This document shows positions 38,638 to 39,054 of a stretch of DNA of 39,054 nt, piece after piece. Within the stretch, counting starts at the first letter, position 1. Each line of letters opens with the position of its first letter. The translations under genes and the position numbers were made by a program. The notes under the pieces are model-generated. The model was not told the origin of the DNA and did no database searches. It was given only the letters and a program-made list of their open reading frames with translations. The DNA is taken from contig JAPKEL010000013.1 in NCBI GenBank assembly GCA_028822065.1, positions 1 to 39,054 on the forward strand, written 5' to 3'. The DNA comes from Woeseiaceae bacterium (GTDB lineage: Bacteria > Pseudomonadota > Gammaproteobacteria > Steroidobacterales > Woeseiaceae).

Positions 38638-39054
38638 ATGAGTAAATTACTGATAATAATAATCATTTTGTCTGTGTCTGCTTGTGGCGGCGGAAGTCAA
38701 CAAGTATATTCATCTAGTGACTCACCAAACTCAGTTCCCGTATTTGTAAATAACAAAAATGATAATGAATCACCAATCATATCCGGCCCAAATGAGACAA
38801 TAGTAACCAATGAAGGATCGCTTACAGTTACAACAGTCTCTGCGTTAGATCCAAATCATGATGTACCATTAAATTACAAACTTGAAGGCAATGGCACCTC
38901 GAGTTCTGATTATACTTCATTTGATATTTCATCAACCGGCGTAATAACTTATAAAACATCGCCTGTTTACATAACAAAAAATGCTTACTCTTTTACAGTT
39001 GCAGTTAGTGACCAATTTACTAGCACAAAAAAAGATGTCAGCGTAGTTGTTAAA
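38638..39054 (+). CDS. Putative lipoprotein with Ig/cadherin-like region, 5' part only
   Basis: An open frame of 139 codons that continues past the window edge. It begins MSKLLIIIIILSVSACGGGS, a short lipoprotein signal peptide with lipobox VSAC (Cys16) and the GGGS linker common in outer-membrane lipoproteins of marine gammaproteobacteria. A Ser/Asn/Asp-rich linker follows (about 20-45), then ESPIISGPNETIVTNEGSL, ALDPNHDVPLNYKLEG, FDISSTGVITY and YSFTVAVSDQF. This order of motifs is that of a cadherin-like or Ig-like repeat (ALDPNxD..LxYxLxG, ..F.I.S.TG.I.). AAGG lies directly against the ATG, a poor ribosome-binding spacing. A large, repetitive surface protein is likely, but function is unknown. 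Confidence 0.75.
   Translation, partial: MSKLLIIIIILSVSACGGGSQQVYSSSDSPNSVPVFVNNKNDNESPIISGPNETIVTNEGSLTVTTVSALDPNHDVPLNYKLEGNGTSSSDYTSFDISSTGVITYKTSPVYITKNAYSFTVAVSDQFTSTKKDVSVVVK

Overview
The window reads as a chromosomal core-gene segment of an AT-rich gammaproteobacterium, possibly marine; the genus cannot be fixed from sequence alone. The placement rests on the gene order (ssrA-smpB, ratA-rnfH/bamE, recN-nadK, grpE-dnaK-dnaJ, carAB-greA-yhbY-rlmE-ftsH-folP-glmM-tpiA-secG), on a gammaproteobacterial-type tmRNA tag (ANDDNYALAA), and on a Pseudomonas-type Fur. Coding density is very high. Many neighbouring genes overlap by 1-10 bases, and several genes start with TTG or GTG.

Layout. (1) 1-3740: tmRNA and its partner smpB on the minus strand, then a sodium-dependent amino-acid/neurotransmitter-type symporter, then ratA-rnfH, convergent with bamE. 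(2) 3893-6898: fur, convergent with the minus-strand pair nadK-recN. (3) 7073-12124: heat-shock cluster hrcA, grpE, dnaK, dnaJ, with two well-formed sigma-32-type promoters (upstream of grpE and dnaK) and a hairpin terminator between dnaK and dnaJ. (4) 12319-17180: carA-carB-greA. dapB, often found between dnaJ and carA in relatives such as Pseudomonas, is absent. (5) 17207-23636: yhbY (minus), diverging from rlmE-ftsH-folP-glmM-tpiA-secG. (6) 23672-23756: tRNA-Leu(GAG). (7) 23921-38119: the complete 14-gene nuoA-N operon with separate nuoC and nuoD, preceded by an extended -10 promoter. (8) 38188-38264: initiator tRNA-fMet, followed by a strong terminator. (9) 38349-39054: a short decayed end of a class-III aminotransferase gene (minus) and the start of a new lipoprotein gene that runs off the window.

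Most genes serve essential housekeeping: ribosome rescue (SmpB/tmRNA), outer-membrane assembly (BamE), iron control (Fur), DNA repair (RecN), NADP synthesis (NadK), protein folding (GrpE/DnaK/DnaJ), pyrimidine and arginine precursor synthesis (CarAB), rRNA maturation (YhbY, RlmE), membrane proteolysis (FtsH), folate and cell-wall precursors (FolP, GlmM), glycolysis (TpiA), secretion (SecG) and respiration (complex I).

I did not find a novel defence, mobile or biosynthetic system. The least ordinary part is the right end. After tRNA-fMet, where relatives usually have rimP-nusA-infB, the core order stops and a gene remnant plus an unrecognised lipoprotein begin. Other points worth a look are a U-U mismatch at position 1:72 of the initiator tRNA, the sigma-32 promoters together with an hrcA gene lacking a visible CIRCE site, and palindromes upstream of hrcA and carA.
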